DNA of 64,000 bases, taken from contig JAPTHN010000004.1 of NCBI GenBank assembly GCA_026936325.1, positions 46,527,289-46,591,288 of the forward strand, given 5' to 3'. Made by a program: the position numbers and the translations under genes. The stretch comes from Platynereis dumerilii (Eukaryota > Annelida > Polychaeta > Phyllodocida > Nereididae). The notes beneath the pieces were generated by a model, which did not search any database, was not told where the DNA came from, and saw only the letters and a program-made list of their open reading frames with translations. This document shows, in pieces, positions 1-11,278 of the stretch (the first letter of the stretch is position 1; every line of letters begins with the position of its first letter).

Positions 1-164
1 TCCTGGCCATCCCACTGACCCAAACTATCCACCTGTCTTTGATTTTACTCTCCTGTCCTTCTGCCCAGGAGTAATTTACCAGCTTGTTATTGCTCTCTTA
101 TTTACGATTGGCAACACTGCTATTCCTTAAAAAAAACGTGCAAGCACTTTTAAGAGTTGCTTGC

Positions 165-252
<88 letters not shown>

Positions 253-324
253 ATCTATCTATCTGTCTATCTATCTATCTATATATCTTTGTGTTTAGCT
301 GTCTGTCTATCTGTCTATCTATCT
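165..324. repeat. Compound (ATCT)n/(TTTC)n microsatellite
   Basis: About 160 bases of ATCT repeats with an internal block of TTTC (about 221-250) and scattered GTCT variants. The long Leu/Ser/Tyr-rich open frames over it are by-products of the tetranucleotide repeat and are not genes. Confidence 0.95.
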
Positions 325-356
325 CGAGGCCTTCCCTTCCTTCCCCCACTACATTC

Positions 357-470
357 GGCATAATCATGAAATAGCCCCCACCCTCTGATAACGGAATGAG
401 CGAGACCATTGAAAAGCATAGGCTGCCACTCATTCCGTCACAGGTGCGGGGCTTATTTTGTGATTATGCC
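357..470. mobile_element. hAT-like MITE, 114 bp, perfect 8-bp target duplication
   Basis: The ends are GGCATAATCA and TGATTATGCC, a perfect 10-bp inverted repeat that continues with a few mismatches to about 22 bp (into AAATAGCCCC / GGGGCTTATTTT). Both sides carry CTACATTC (349-356 and 471-478). An inner stem CGGAATGAG / CTCATTCCG (about 392-400 and 431-439) makes the element almost a hairpin. An 8-bp duplication is typical of hAT elements; the family assignment rests on that alone. Confidence 0.8.
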
Positions 471-480
471 CTACATTCCT

Positions 481-548
481 TCATTCATGCCTTTGTTCAT
501 TCCTTTGTTCATTCCTTCTTTTCTTCATTCCTTCCTGCATTCTTTCTA
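481..548. repeat. Imperfect CATTCCTT tandem repeat
   Basis: A short stretch of diverged TTCATTCCTTTG-like units directly right of the MITE target duplication. Confidence 0.6.
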
Positions 549-2070
549 CAGAATTTGTAAACACTGGATCTAGCTGGCACTAGGATGCTTTTAGGACAAA
601 TGTAGTATAAGCAAGTTGTTGATAACAGCTAACTTTTACAGTTAACATCAAACAGGACTGCTACAAGGTGTGTCATGCTTCTCACACAATGTCATGTTTA
701 TGTAACCTACTTCCATGTGATAAATGGAAATTCTTGAAGTATAAAGTATTTGCTGACCTGCTGTTTTCACTTCTAAGGGAATACTTGATATGTGAACAGG
801 AATTAAGGTATGTTTTTCTTTAGGCTTTCTTATCATTGTCAGCTAATAGTAAATAACATGTCACATGAAATATTTTCCATTAGATTTTTAATATGATTGC
901 ACCATTTTCAATAAACTTCCTGTTGAGATTAATTGAATACAAGCAAGCACTGACATAGACCAACTGCAAAAATCAAGTAAAAAAAATCATTGTACTTTTG
1001 AAATTAAAGATTAGATCTGCCAATTCTGCATAGAATTCAACTTGCATTAAAATAACACAAACTGGTAAATTAACAACATTGGGGTGATATGAAACAATAC
1101 CAATCAACACAATTGCATGTTTTTCAGAATTAAGTGAGTTCAATTCATTTTATTAGTCCAGTAGAGCCCCACTATGTCAGAGGAACCCAAAAAGCTGTAA
1201 AACAAATCTCACTGAATTGAAAGAGAGTGCCCCCCTCAATGATGACTGTGATGCAGCCATAGGCCTGTGCCCTGCTATGTGAATGCATACAGGCCAGGAG
1301 ACCAGGCTAATGCAGCCATAGCCACGCTGGGAGAGCGTGTGTGTAGAACTGGACAAGAAATACTTTAAATATGTCAGAATAAAGCCACTAAATGTTAGTT
1401 TAAAGATCCGGGGACAAACTTTATGACAGTAACGTAACATACAGTGAAGAAGGGCTCTGAAAGTAGTGGCAGGTGCCCAGTAGCTTTTACATAAAATTGG
1501 GGCAAGAATGTTAACATTTCAGTGTGTGCAAAAAAGCTTGCTTACGAAACCAAGTGCTTGCCCAAGGGGGGGCACCCCCAGGGCAGCGCAAATAACATGA
1601 AGAGACCTTTCAATTGTGTGGATATGACATTCTTCTGTTAAATTTACATCGCAAGGTGTGTGACAGCACAGGCCGGAGCCTAAGAGTCTCTAGAGAAATA
1701 TCTGTCTCTGGAGTCTTGTTTGTCACAAGACTAGAATCTTACATGTCATTAGTACATATGACTATAGACTGAGTGTAGACATGTGAGACAATTCTTTATT
1801 TAAGACAATCCCCATTCAGGTTCTGGCCTGTGGTGACAGCTTCAATGAAACTTGACAACCATATATCTTGCAGATTAGGTTGTTCAATGACATCTGCTTT
1901 TACTGTGGCTGTCACTCATTAACACATTAGTATACATTGCCTACAGCAATGGACCAATGTAAAATTAATTTTATAAAGGTAAAAAAGTAATTTCACTTTT
2001 CAAACAATACTGTGAGGAATCAAGAAAGTTTTGAATACGAATAAATAATAATAATAGTAACGAAAATGTC
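549..2070. other. Gene-free AT-rich stretch
   Basis: Both strands show only short frames broken by stops. No splice-bounded exon, tRNA or delimited transposon is recognisable. Contains a short G-run/C-run pair near 1567-1580 and an ATAATA run near 2041-2056. Confidence 0.5.
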
Positions 2071-2072
2071 TT

Positions 2073-2330
2073 AAGGGACGACCATTTAATTTCCGGGGGG
2101 GGGGGCCTTGGAGCCTTCCTCAGTTGGAAATTATTTATTTTATTTCATGGTAATGATGGCCATAATTATTTACTAAAAGAGGGCCCCGAATATTCATTCC
2201 TGAATCAAGCAACACCTTCTTTTAAAAGAAGTACCCCCACCAAAAACTATTTATTTCAAGGCTGATCAGAAAGAAATTTATTTATATCATCAAAATTGAT
2301 CAAGAAATTGTTTATTAAAAAAAAAAACAT
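2073..2330. mobile_element. Partial inverted-repeat element with AAGGGACGACC end
   Basis: Starts AAGGGACGACCATTTAATTT and runs into a G-tract (about 2094-2105). The last 40 bases of the window start with the similar AAGGGCGTAACCATTTAATA. Only one end is visible here and the right boundary is a guess. It may be related in layout to the AGGGACC/G-tract family at 48316. Confidence 0.4.
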
Positions 2331-2588
2331 GTAACCTTCTATTTCGCTATCACTTCTCACACTCTCTCCATTCATGTTTCTTCCTCTCCGCAAAAACATC
2401 CACTTACATTTATTGTATCGTCTTAAGAAAACAGGAAATCAGATAAAGTGTGAACCAGTGGAGCTAAGTTTCTATGCATTTACCTATAGGATCTTCCCTA
2501 CCTTGCTGCATGGTGACATACATTTATTATGTACACTGAATAAGATCTTCATGGTGTAAGCCATAACAATGTGACATTCTGTAATATT

Positions 2589-2925
2589 GATCTCCAAACC
2601 ATATTACCTGCTCTTCCTATCACTTCCTAATGGACATATCCAGCTGGTGGAGACCTTGCAAGAGAATGTGGTCAACATATGAATAATTTGGAAGGTGACA
2701 GACCTCAGCACAAGGTCTAGCCATAAATACACAAAGAAAGAAAGGAATGGTTTAGTGTATCTCGTTTGGGGAGTTACAGTAATTGACGAAAATGACAAAA
2801 TAGACCGAGGCTAGCTCTCTCAGAAAATGCATGGCAAGACCCGGGGCTAGCTTTTGTCTTGTTTTAAAAGCCATTCACTGAGGTTGATGGCTGTGCAAGA
2901 ATTAATTTCCATAGGGTACTCGCTG
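2589..2925. repeat. Diverged direct repeat, copy 1
   Basis: Begins GATCTCCAAACCATATTACC and includes a block (about 2670-2765) almost identical to 4732-4826. A second module near 2880-2920 (TGGCTGTGCAAGAATTAATT) corresponds to 4321 and 5009 in the other copies. Confidence 0.8.
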
Positions 2926-3456
2926 ATGTTGTACTGTAAATTTTGGACTTTTTGTTGGTAATACAAAATACAAATTAGCTACAAATTTACTAACATCTTT
3001 TGGCTGGTTTTATGACAATGAAATTTGCTTTGACAAATCATTATCCCTCCAATATAATAATTATGGATCTCCAAATTAACTAAATTGAGAAGCATGATGT
3101 CACGCTTCGACTGTTGTGGGTTGTAATTTTGTTTTGCAATTCACCGTTTACAATCACTAAGCTAAACTGTGGTAATTGATAATATATATATACCAGATTG
3201 AAATATTGTTAGCTTTTTGAAACATAATACGCTTGGGATTTTCATCCTGACCTAAGTCTCATTTACACTTCAGAATTCTGACGCGTGATAATTTTCATGG
3301 CAATTCCGATGAAGTTTCAGAACCAATTTTCAGAACACTACTGATTAAGTTGATCACACTTAGTGGCTATTCCCCTTGGCCTCGTCTGCAGCCAAATCTT
3401 CACTCGCTGTCATCATCTATCTGTCTTAGTGTTGAGCTCAACAATATGACGATGTT

Positions 3457-4515
3457 GATCTCCAAAATGCATTATCTGTTCTTCGATCTAGGCCAATCTA
3501 GGGCTACTTCCTACAGACGTAACTTGTCAGTGAAAGCTTTCAAAAGGGTATGGTTGCCATATGAATAATTTGGAATATGACAGGCTTCTGCTAAAGGTGT
3601 GAGAATGAACAAATAAAAGGAAAGGAAGGACTAATTTAGTATATTTCTTTTGGGGTTTTACAGGTATTAACCAAAATGACAAAAAAAAACAAAAAAACAT
3701 AGGCCAACTATCACAGAAAATACACTGCAAAGTGGGCTATAAGGTTTGTTTAGTGGTTAAAGGACTTTTTTTATCATTTGAGAGTCTCGAGCTTCTCCTT
3801 GAAAAAAATATTATGTTGATTGTAATGAATTTCTGTGAAAATAACACCATAAACAACATGACTTTATTTCAAGATTTCAAGCCCACAATTGGCCCAATCA
3901 AAAGCGACCCCTATTGCAAGGAAAGTTAGCAAGTGACGTTAGGCTGGGTAAAAAGTAAACAGTATGCTTGACTGGTTCCACATGTTTCTGAGATTGGTTC
4001 CATCAGGTGCTGCTACCTGTCATTAATTAGCTTGCACTCTTCACAGAGCCTGAAACAATACAATACACGCATGAGTGCTCCTTACTGAACTGGGCTTGAG
4101 AGGGGGGAGCTCCAATCCTACGTCACACATATTGCCGAACTTGGCTGACCAAAGAGCCACAGATTTTTCATGAATTTGGCATTTTTACACATCATTGACT
4201 GTGCTCAATTTAGGTCAATATCTCTAACATTATGAACATATGATCATTGGACCCCGTTCATTTATAAGAAGAAATGTATTTTAAAAGTTTGGTTTTGATG
4301 ATTGTGTGCCTTTAACCGAAGTTGCATGTGGCTGCAGAATTGTTTCCATAGATAATGTACAAGAAGCACATTGAATAGTTAGAGAGATGTCAGAAAACTT
4401 TTACATTTTAACTCAAAATACTTCTCATTTTAATTAGGAAAAACTAGATTACTACATGGAACTTTAATTATACGTCTGAAGTGTGACAGCTTTCATGAAA
4501 TTTGAGAGCATGTTT
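3457..4515. repeat. Diverged direct repeat, copy 2
   Basis: Begins GATCTCCAAAATGC and shares CATATGAATAATTTGGAA with the copies at 2589 and 4634, but is more diverged. The second module (4321-4515, from TGTGGCTGCAGAATTG) aligns with 5009-5225, including ATGTCAGAAAA and TACTTCTCATTTTAATT. Confidence 0.65.
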
Positions 4516-4633
4516 TCAGAATATTGCAGACTTATGTATCAATTTAATTTCAGTTGCTATGCAAAGCTCATGTACGACTGGATCGTAGATACAAGCCATG
4601 TAGATGTGGCACACAGAGACATATGACAAAACT

Positions 4634-5260
4634 GATCTCCAAACCATATTACCTGTTCTTCCTTCTAGGCTGGGCTACTTTCCAACAGACCTAACTTACT
4701 TGGGAAGGCTTTGCAGGAGAATACGGTCAACATATGAATAATTTGGAAGGTGACAGACCTCAGCACAAGGTCTAGCCATAAATACACAAAGAAAGAAAGG
4801 AATGGTTTAGTGTATCTCGTTTGGGAACTAACAAGAATTGACCGAGACTACAAAATAGACATAACTGTCACAGAAGAATTTCCCAAGAACACTGCAAGAC
4901 CCAGAGGGCTCAAAGCTTTTGTCTCGTTCCATGGTTCATATAGGTTGATGGATGTACATTGCTTGTACAAGTGTTTCAGAATGATATATTAGCTGTGTGA
5001 CTACTTAAGTTGTGGCTGCGGAATTATTTCAATAGAATATGAATATGGATATTGTATACTGGAAGTGCATTGCGTAGTCACTATATATATAAGTCAAAGA
5101 AATGTCAGAAAATTTCATTTTAATTCGAAGTACTTCTCATTTTAATTCAGAAAAACAGGATCATTCTGAGTAACGGGAAATGTTTTTGGATGGAAAATTA
5201 ATTATTGGTCTGAGTGACAGCTTTCAAGATATTTTAGAGTTTTAGAATGATACATATTAG
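4634..5260. repeat. Diverged direct repeat, copy 3
   Basis: The first module (4634-4905) is close to copy 1, with a run of about 95 nearly identical bases. The 80-residue open frame at 4750-4992 lies wholly in this repeat, is not kept in the other copies and shows no protein resemblance, so I do not call a gene. Confidence 0.75.
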
Positions 5261-5538
5261 CTGTGTGATGACTTAAGCGACTTAGGCTACCGAGTACTGG
5301 AACGTTATTTTCTTGAGTATAATATAAACCAGAACTTCTATCTAGTCTAAACACATGTTCCTAATTGTTTTGAACCAATTGCCTCTGCATATCTAGCAGT
5401 GTGATCTTATTGATTTGATGTTTTTGTAACTTCAGAAATTCAACATTACCCTTCCCCTTAAATATAGTAAGACTGATCAACAATCTCCGAAACAATTGTT
5501 AAATTTAACAACTGCTGCTTGAGCACATGGTGGTCCGA

Positions 5539-5649
5539 TCCCTATCAGCATGCCTCGGCGGTCCAACATCGGCCCGAAGCTGGTCCGATGCTGCTGACAT
5601 CGGACTGACACTGGGCCGATGTTGGGCCGCTGAGGCATGCTGATAGGGA
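5539..5649. mobile_element. Palindromic 111-bp MITE, copy 1
   Basis: The arms start TCCCTATCAGCATGCCTC and match for about 37 bp with two mismatches, ending at GGCCC. A smaller palindrome GGTCCGATG / CATCGGACT sits in the middle. A second copy of exactly the same length is at 55907. GC content is much higher than in the surrounding DNA. Confidence 0.85.
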
Positions 5650-5659
5650 TATAATCATA

Positions 5660-7190
5660 CTTCCATGGTCACCATTAAAACTCATGTTACAGCATTAACC
5701 CCAGGTAAAGCAACAGCCGGGAGAAATATTGAAATTCTAGGGGGTTTACAAAGATGGGGCACAACCAACCCAAATTCAAAATTATTGCAAAAATAGTAAT
5801 TGAGGCTTTCAAATAGCAATAATGCAACAATTTTGGAACAGCATAATTTTCGCACAGTTTCGGGTAGATAATTAGATGTGAATTTATGGGCAATTCGGAA
5901 ATATGAGTGTGATAAATCAAGAATCTAAAATTACATAATTCAAAATTCTCCCTTTGGAAGTTTTTCATTTTTGTCTTAAAAGGTTCTCCTGACCCTGAGC
6001 ACTGTAAATGTGCGCTTTTGGTTTTATTGTTGAATTTTTTAAATATGATTGCAAAGTGGGAAGGACCCAAATGCTCATGTAACATGTGCTCAATTCTTAC
6101 TTCAATATGAAGGATATGTATATATGTGATAACACAATTGTGATATCTATATTGGCTATGTATGATTTTAACTATTCCACTTGTGCACTTCATTTAAGTT
6201 TTTAATTCCATGCTTTATCAGTCTTTTATCCTTTTATCATCATATCTATGAATTGTTTATTGTTTAATATTTGCTTATAATATTGTTTGTTTTCAAGGCA
6301 ACAGAACATAAAGATTTATCTATCTATCTATTTATCTGTCTAAAGCTTGAAGTTGTGAGAAGTGCTGCCCAGGTGTATGATTTACTTAATAGTTAGTTTT
6401 GATTAAGTAATTTCTCAAAATCTATGAATTCATGCTTAGTTGAATAGATCTATCGTTTACATTGAATGACCCTCACAAGGCGTGAAGGATTTATTCTCCT
6501 GGAGATTGTGGCTCTTTAGACTTGTATTGGTGCTTTTCACCAGGAATAGGCTTGGCCTCAGAAAGAGGCTGAATAGACCACGAATCAATAGAGCCAGAAA
6601 GAGGTTGAATGGGCTCAATTGAAAAGTTGAAGAAAAAGTTTCTGAAATAAAAAGTTCATCGGCCTATGGTCAGTCTCAACAATTTAGGTATAGACATAGT
6701 ATAGATATATAATATTATAGGTGAGGTTCTTGCCATTTTCTCCAGTCGAGTTAGAGACTGAGTGCAATGAGTCCACATGCAGCAACAAGTTCATGAAGTT
6801 GTTGTTTGTCCGATTTCTTTCAATTGAAGAATGATGACTACTTACATCTAGCTTTTTGTGCCACTTCATGGCCAGCCATGATGTCAGAATAAGCTGGATA
6901 CTCCGCATTGTGTTGGATATTGTCTAAGAACCCAAGAAGATAAATGCATTATCTGAAACTCCATATAATTCGCGTAAATCAAAATATTCAATATTTCTAA
7001 GGCATCAAACGATAATTACTAACACGTGTTATATATCAAGGTTTTTCCTTTTAAAAGCTGCTCAATGAATGCTAATCTGCCTTCAGTACCCAGTAGGTAC
7101 CAGTAACAAAATGTGCTGCTAACGGCAGCTTGATTAAAGTGAGGTAATCCATAACTTTGATTTCCTGCACAGGAGTTTAGAGAAATGCAA
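5660..7190. other. Gene-free stretch with a possible retroposon tail
   Basis: No gene recognised. A 168-codon open frame on the minus strand (5687-6193) has no recognisable domain or exon signals. At 6317-6341 a short (ATCT)n run follows an ACATAAAGATTT stretch, as at the 3' end of a retroposon on the plus strand; this is weak. Confidence 0.4.
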
Positions 7191-7197
7191 CGGCCTT

Positions 7198-7400
7198 CAG
7201 ATTCAGATTCAGATTCAGATGATTTATTTGTAACTCATACATATATACAATTTTGTAATTCATTGAACATTAGTATATAAGCTACAGGAACTCCTCTAAG
7301 GCAAAATTGTGCCGCTGTCGAGGAGACCCTGTTATTATTTGTCCTTGCATCATTAGGTACAGTGGCTGGTAGTTTTAAAAGGGAGACTTCTGTCTGGGGG
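7198..7400 (-). mobile_element. Possible LINE 3' end with (AATCTG)n tail
   Basis: Four CAGATT units (7198-7220) are followed by GATTTATTTG. Read on the minus strand this is CAAATAAATC followed by a hexamer tail, the usual layout of a non-LTR retroposon 3' end. No coding remnant is visible. Confidence 0.35.
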
Positions 7401-7527
7401 TCTACGGGAAGGTACTGGTAAAATTAGAATACCATATACTGAGTAAAAATGAAGATAAACCCTGGATGCCATCATTTTAGTACCGGTAGTGTAGGCCTAT
7501 AGATACGGAATAAAACACACAATCATC

Positions 7528-7904
7528 CAGGGGCACCTCATGACAGTGTGTTATTATAATGCCCATATCGGTGCAAGGTCTTGGTTGCACATCTTTTGTG
7601 ACACTTAGATTAATCTTTTTATGCAACTGGGAGAAAATATCTGTTATGTTGCCAGCTGGGTTGCCAGCCAGCCCATGCGTCATTCAGCACCTCCCAGCCA
7701 GCTGATATGAATCTTTTTTTTCCCCAGCCAGCCGCCTCAACTGCTTTCGCATTTCCTGACAGCAAATTTCATTGGTTGAAAACCAAATTTTACTCCCAGC
7801 TGACAACTTTGCCAGCTGAGAAAATCCTAGCTGACAGTCTGCCAGCCAGCCGGGCATCTGGTGCATAACAGATATTTGGTATAACAGATCATGGGGTGCC
7901 CCTG
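7528..7904. mobile_element. Inverted-repeat element with CAGGGGCACC ends
   Basis: The left end CAGGGGCACCTCATGA mirrors the right end TCATGGGGTGCCCCTG. An inner pair AATATCTGTTATG / CATAACAGATATT adds a second stem. The interior repeats CCAGCCAGC and CAGCTGG. CAGGGGC ends suggest hAT, but I see no convincing 8-bp target duplication. Confidence 0.6.
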
Positions 7905-8149
7905 ACTAACATATTTGCAATGATGGCAATTTTGTTCAAATGAACTGCAACACAAAGGGTGCAACCGCCCCGTTAATTCAAGCGGAAGTATCATTATCCA
8001 TGACAAATGGTGAAATTGTGCCAATTTGCAATTTTGCATCAATGCTCACACATCTGCCAACACCAACAGGTATTTCTTGCAGTAACAATACCTCAGAAAT
8101 GTGTTAATTGCCTTTATCAGTAAAGTTCAAGTGCATGGCAGGGGAAAGT

Positions 8150-8232
8150 GGTGGGCTGAGCTCTGTTGACAGTGCGCTTGGCTGCCAAATGCTCAGTGGC
8201 CTTGGTTCCAGGTTTGAATCCAGCTATATATA
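8150..8232 (+). mobile_element. tRNA-derived SINE head, truncated
   Basis: A B-box-like GGTTTGAATCC lies at 8211-8221, about 45 bases after a weak A-box-like stretch near 8150-8170. The sequence is cut off by the element at 8233. Confidence 0.45.
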
Positions 8233-8645
8233 TTGCAAATCAATCAGAATTTATGACCGGGGGGGGGGGGTCTGAGTTATTTGTCGAGGGGGTACTAACT
8301 TTTCACATGTGTTTCAACAGGGGGTATTGATTTTTTACAACACTTCCAAGGGGGGTAAGAAATTTTAAGAAAGAAAAAATGTTAAAAAGCACGTATAAAC
8401 TCATTTTATTTGGACTTTTTTACACGCAAAATCCGCGAAATGACGCGAATCTGCATGTAAGGGTGGCCGTGTATATATGTGTCTATTGCTTTGTATGTTG
8501 ATGGGGGGGGGTACTAAACATACGCGTGAAACCTAAGGGTGGGTTACTAAAAATCCGCATGAAACTCAAGGGGGGTAGCAATTTTTGACAGGAAGCTCCA
8601 GCAAAACTCCCACCCCCCCCCAGTCATAAATTCTGAGCGGTCCCT
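8233..8645. mobile_element. AGGGACC/G-tract MITE, copy 1
   Basis: The right end CAGTCATAAATTCTGAGCGG then TCCCT mirrors the left TCAGAATTTATGACCGGGG; the outermost ten bases on the left are eroded. TA follows the right end. The interior contains repeated blocks beginning GGGGGTACTAA or GGGGGTATTGA. Other copies are at 48316 and 62100. Confidence 0.75.
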
Positions 8646-8791
8646 TATACTGGATTGCTGTCACTGCGTTTTGCCCGCCTCCTGTTCTAACCAATTCGCA
8701 GAAAAAAGAAAAAGCCTCAACCCTCCATCAAATTTGTGCATGCCCGACGACAATCATCAGTATTATGATCCACGATATCATTGATTTTTAT

Positions 8792-8851
8792 TATGTATGT
8801 ATGTAGGTATGTATGTATGTATTTATGTATGTATGAATGTATGTATGTATG

Positions 8852-8918
<67 letters not shown>
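8792..8918. repeat. Compound (GTAT)n/(ATCT)n microsatellite
   Basis: GTAT units up to about 8852 change directly to ATCT units up to 8918. Confidence 0.95.
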
Positions 8919-8919
8919 G

Positions 8920-10150
8920 TGTAGATGGGCCTAAAACTTTCTATCTATCTAACTATTTTTAACTACCTGTCTATTTAACCATTTAACTACCTATCCAGGT
9001 CATAAAATACCTCTATTATTTCCGTCTTTGGGTGTAATACTCACTTTCAGTACTACTAAATAAGCCATTAGAGAAGCTGTGAAATTGTGAATGCCATTTA
9101 CAGGAGTGAGATCTGTGCCAATTACCTACTTGGAGCCTTGGCCCCCTAACGGTAGAAATAGAGCGCACGTGCCAGCAATAAACTCTCCTCCTCATCAGGA
9201 GAGCCATACATTGCTCTGCACCTCCACACAAGAGAGTTCCCATTGGACAATACTAGCACAGAAGCTTGCCCATTGGATAGATACTGTTTAGCAGAATTGG
9301 AGTTTTAAGGTAAGGGAATTATATTCTGTGTGTATAGGCTATATTTGTTTTGCCCTTTCTCTACTTTCCAATGCTGAACTGACATTTGTACATACCGGTA
9401 TATAGACATCAATCTTTTTTACTTTTCCGAGTAACCTAAGATATTTTTTTGCCAAAATATGTGGTTCAAGCCCACCCATTGTAAATTATCATATAGTACA
9501 ACAGTACTGTCATGCGACTAGAGTTTTTATTTTTTAGAATAGTGTTAAAAAGCTGTGTCACAAATTGAGATTGATAATTTTACATTTTACATAAAGTGAA
9601 TTCTTTTATACAATTTTGAGGTTTCACATACATGTGTGCACAGCTGACCCGTTGCCTAGTGTTGCACTGTGTGGCCTATTATTGAGGTCTAATTCCATTC
9701 AATTCAACCCATATTTTATTGACAATTCCCAAAATACTATGATAGGGCAACAATAGTATAATTTTGAAAGGACAAAAATGTGTAAATAAATAGACCAACA
9801 ATATAGTATTAAAAGAAGAAAATCTGGTATAGATATCTGAATAACAAGTTGGTTAAAAATTGTTTGGCGCTTATAAAAACAATGTTTTAATGTGATAAAC
9901 CTTCTGGAAATATGTATACCTCACCCTCACTGTATTGGGAGTTTCACTTGGCAAGCCTATGTGGCAGAGTATCAACTGCCACAGGTCCAACCACTCAGAG
10001 AGTCCATGCAAGGAGCCATATAAATACAAAATTAAAGCCAAAATGTCCATCTTTGTTACCAAGTTTGTGACTGCATGATAGGCCAGCAATCGAAGGGCCA
10101 GCGTAGACTCTGATACGAGGGGCTATCATTCACAGCACCCACCTCCTATC
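8920..10150. other. Gene-free stretch
   Basis: Two overlapping open frames on opposite strands (9016-9291) show no protein resemblance. A TATTTTATTGACAATTCCC stretch near 9710 resembles the reversed 3' end of a retroposon, without a clear tail repeat. Confidence 0.4.
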
Positions 10151-10152
10151 CG

Positions 10153-10443
10153 GGGGAAGGGTTGGTCTAGTGCTAGCATGCTGGACTGCCAATCACTGGG
10201 TCCAGGGTTCGAATATCAGCTCTTGCAGGGTCACCTGGGCCTATGTTGGACGGCTGTTCCAATCATCCTTCACCTCATTGCTGTGTCCCCCTCCTGTCCT
10301 AATTAGCCTACCAAGTGCATAAATAGAGGACGTAAAGCCCCAAACATCCATCCATCCCACCTCCTCTCCTTATTAGCTTAGTCATAGCGCATAAGTAACT
10401 TAAAGTAAGAGAGGTAAGGCCCCAATCTTCCATCCATCCATCA
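10153..10443 (+). mobile_element. tRNA-derived SINE with (CATC)n tail, plus partial second copy
   Basis: The A-box-like TGGTCTAGTGC (10163-10173) and B-box GGTTCGAATAT (10205-10215) are spaced as in a tRNA promoter. The body ends TAAAGCCCCAAA followed by CATC repeats (10344-10357). Directly after comes a second, 5'-truncated copy that again ends in GCCCCAATCTT and CATC repeats (about 10425-10443). Minus-strand relatives with the same 3' body are at 50741 and 52788. Confidence 0.8.
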
Positions 10444-10962
10444 GTCAATTTACAACATATGGTCTTTTTTTTAATAAGCAGCTTCAAGGGTGTCTCTTAG
10501 AAATCTGTCAAGTATATGAACAGCTGGAAAGAAAGAAGGAAATCTGTGTGCAGGTTACTGCAGGAAGTCAGTCTTGATTTTGAAAGACCGCAACTAATGT
10601 AGAATTAGCCATGTTGAACAAGGATATCAGAATGAAGTCAGGAGAATACAGAGCAGATTAAAAAAAAAGATTGTTTTTTTAAGGATTTGACCCATTGACC
10701 GACGCAAGTGTCCATCGAAATGTAAACTCAGAAGATTGCGACAAAATAGATAATTTATGATAAAAGGAGTAAATGTAAAACACTGACACTAACTTGGTCA
10801 TGGAATCAACTAAAAGGTCACGGTATGCATAGTAAAAGCGCCTTTAGAAGAGGACATTTCCGCACTCAAGACTTTGAGCTATGATGGACTTGACATGGAG
10901 TTAATTTTGGATGAACATAACATGCTATGGTTCAATTTGGTTTGAGCCTGGTTTTTGGAGAA

Positions 10963-11002
10963 GTTCCAATTAAAGTCACCAGAAGTTCTAATTAAAGTCA
11001 CC
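10963..11002. repeat. 22-bp direct duplication
   Basis: AGTTCCAATTAAAGTCACC and AGTTCTAATTAAAGTCACC lie side by side. Confidence 0.75.
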
Positions 11003-11278
11003 TGATGCAGCCTCTTTGCTTTTTTCTTTATATACTTTTCAAGATGACACTCACTGTGGATATTCAGCTACATCAGTGCAAATTTGTATGCCTATGCCTA
11101 TATACTCCGCGCACACAAATTAAAGGAACAAGGAGTTTTTTCATTATAGTTGCCATTTATGGCTGTTTCAGCAGAAGTGATGCATCAAATGTCTGAGAAA
11201 ATTGAGGTGTGATGAGATCGGTTGCAAAACTTAAATGAAAAAAACAACAACACACAGACAACCTAAACTCAAACTCTA

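Noticed and set aside
84-374. 96-codon Leu/Ser/Tyr-rich frame that looks like a membrane peptide
   Set aside because: It is the translation of the (ATCT)n/(TTTC)n microsatellite.
5687-6193. 168-codon minus-strand open frame
   Set aside because: No domain, no compositional bias towards coding, no splice or conservation evidence; acceptable by chance in 64 kb.
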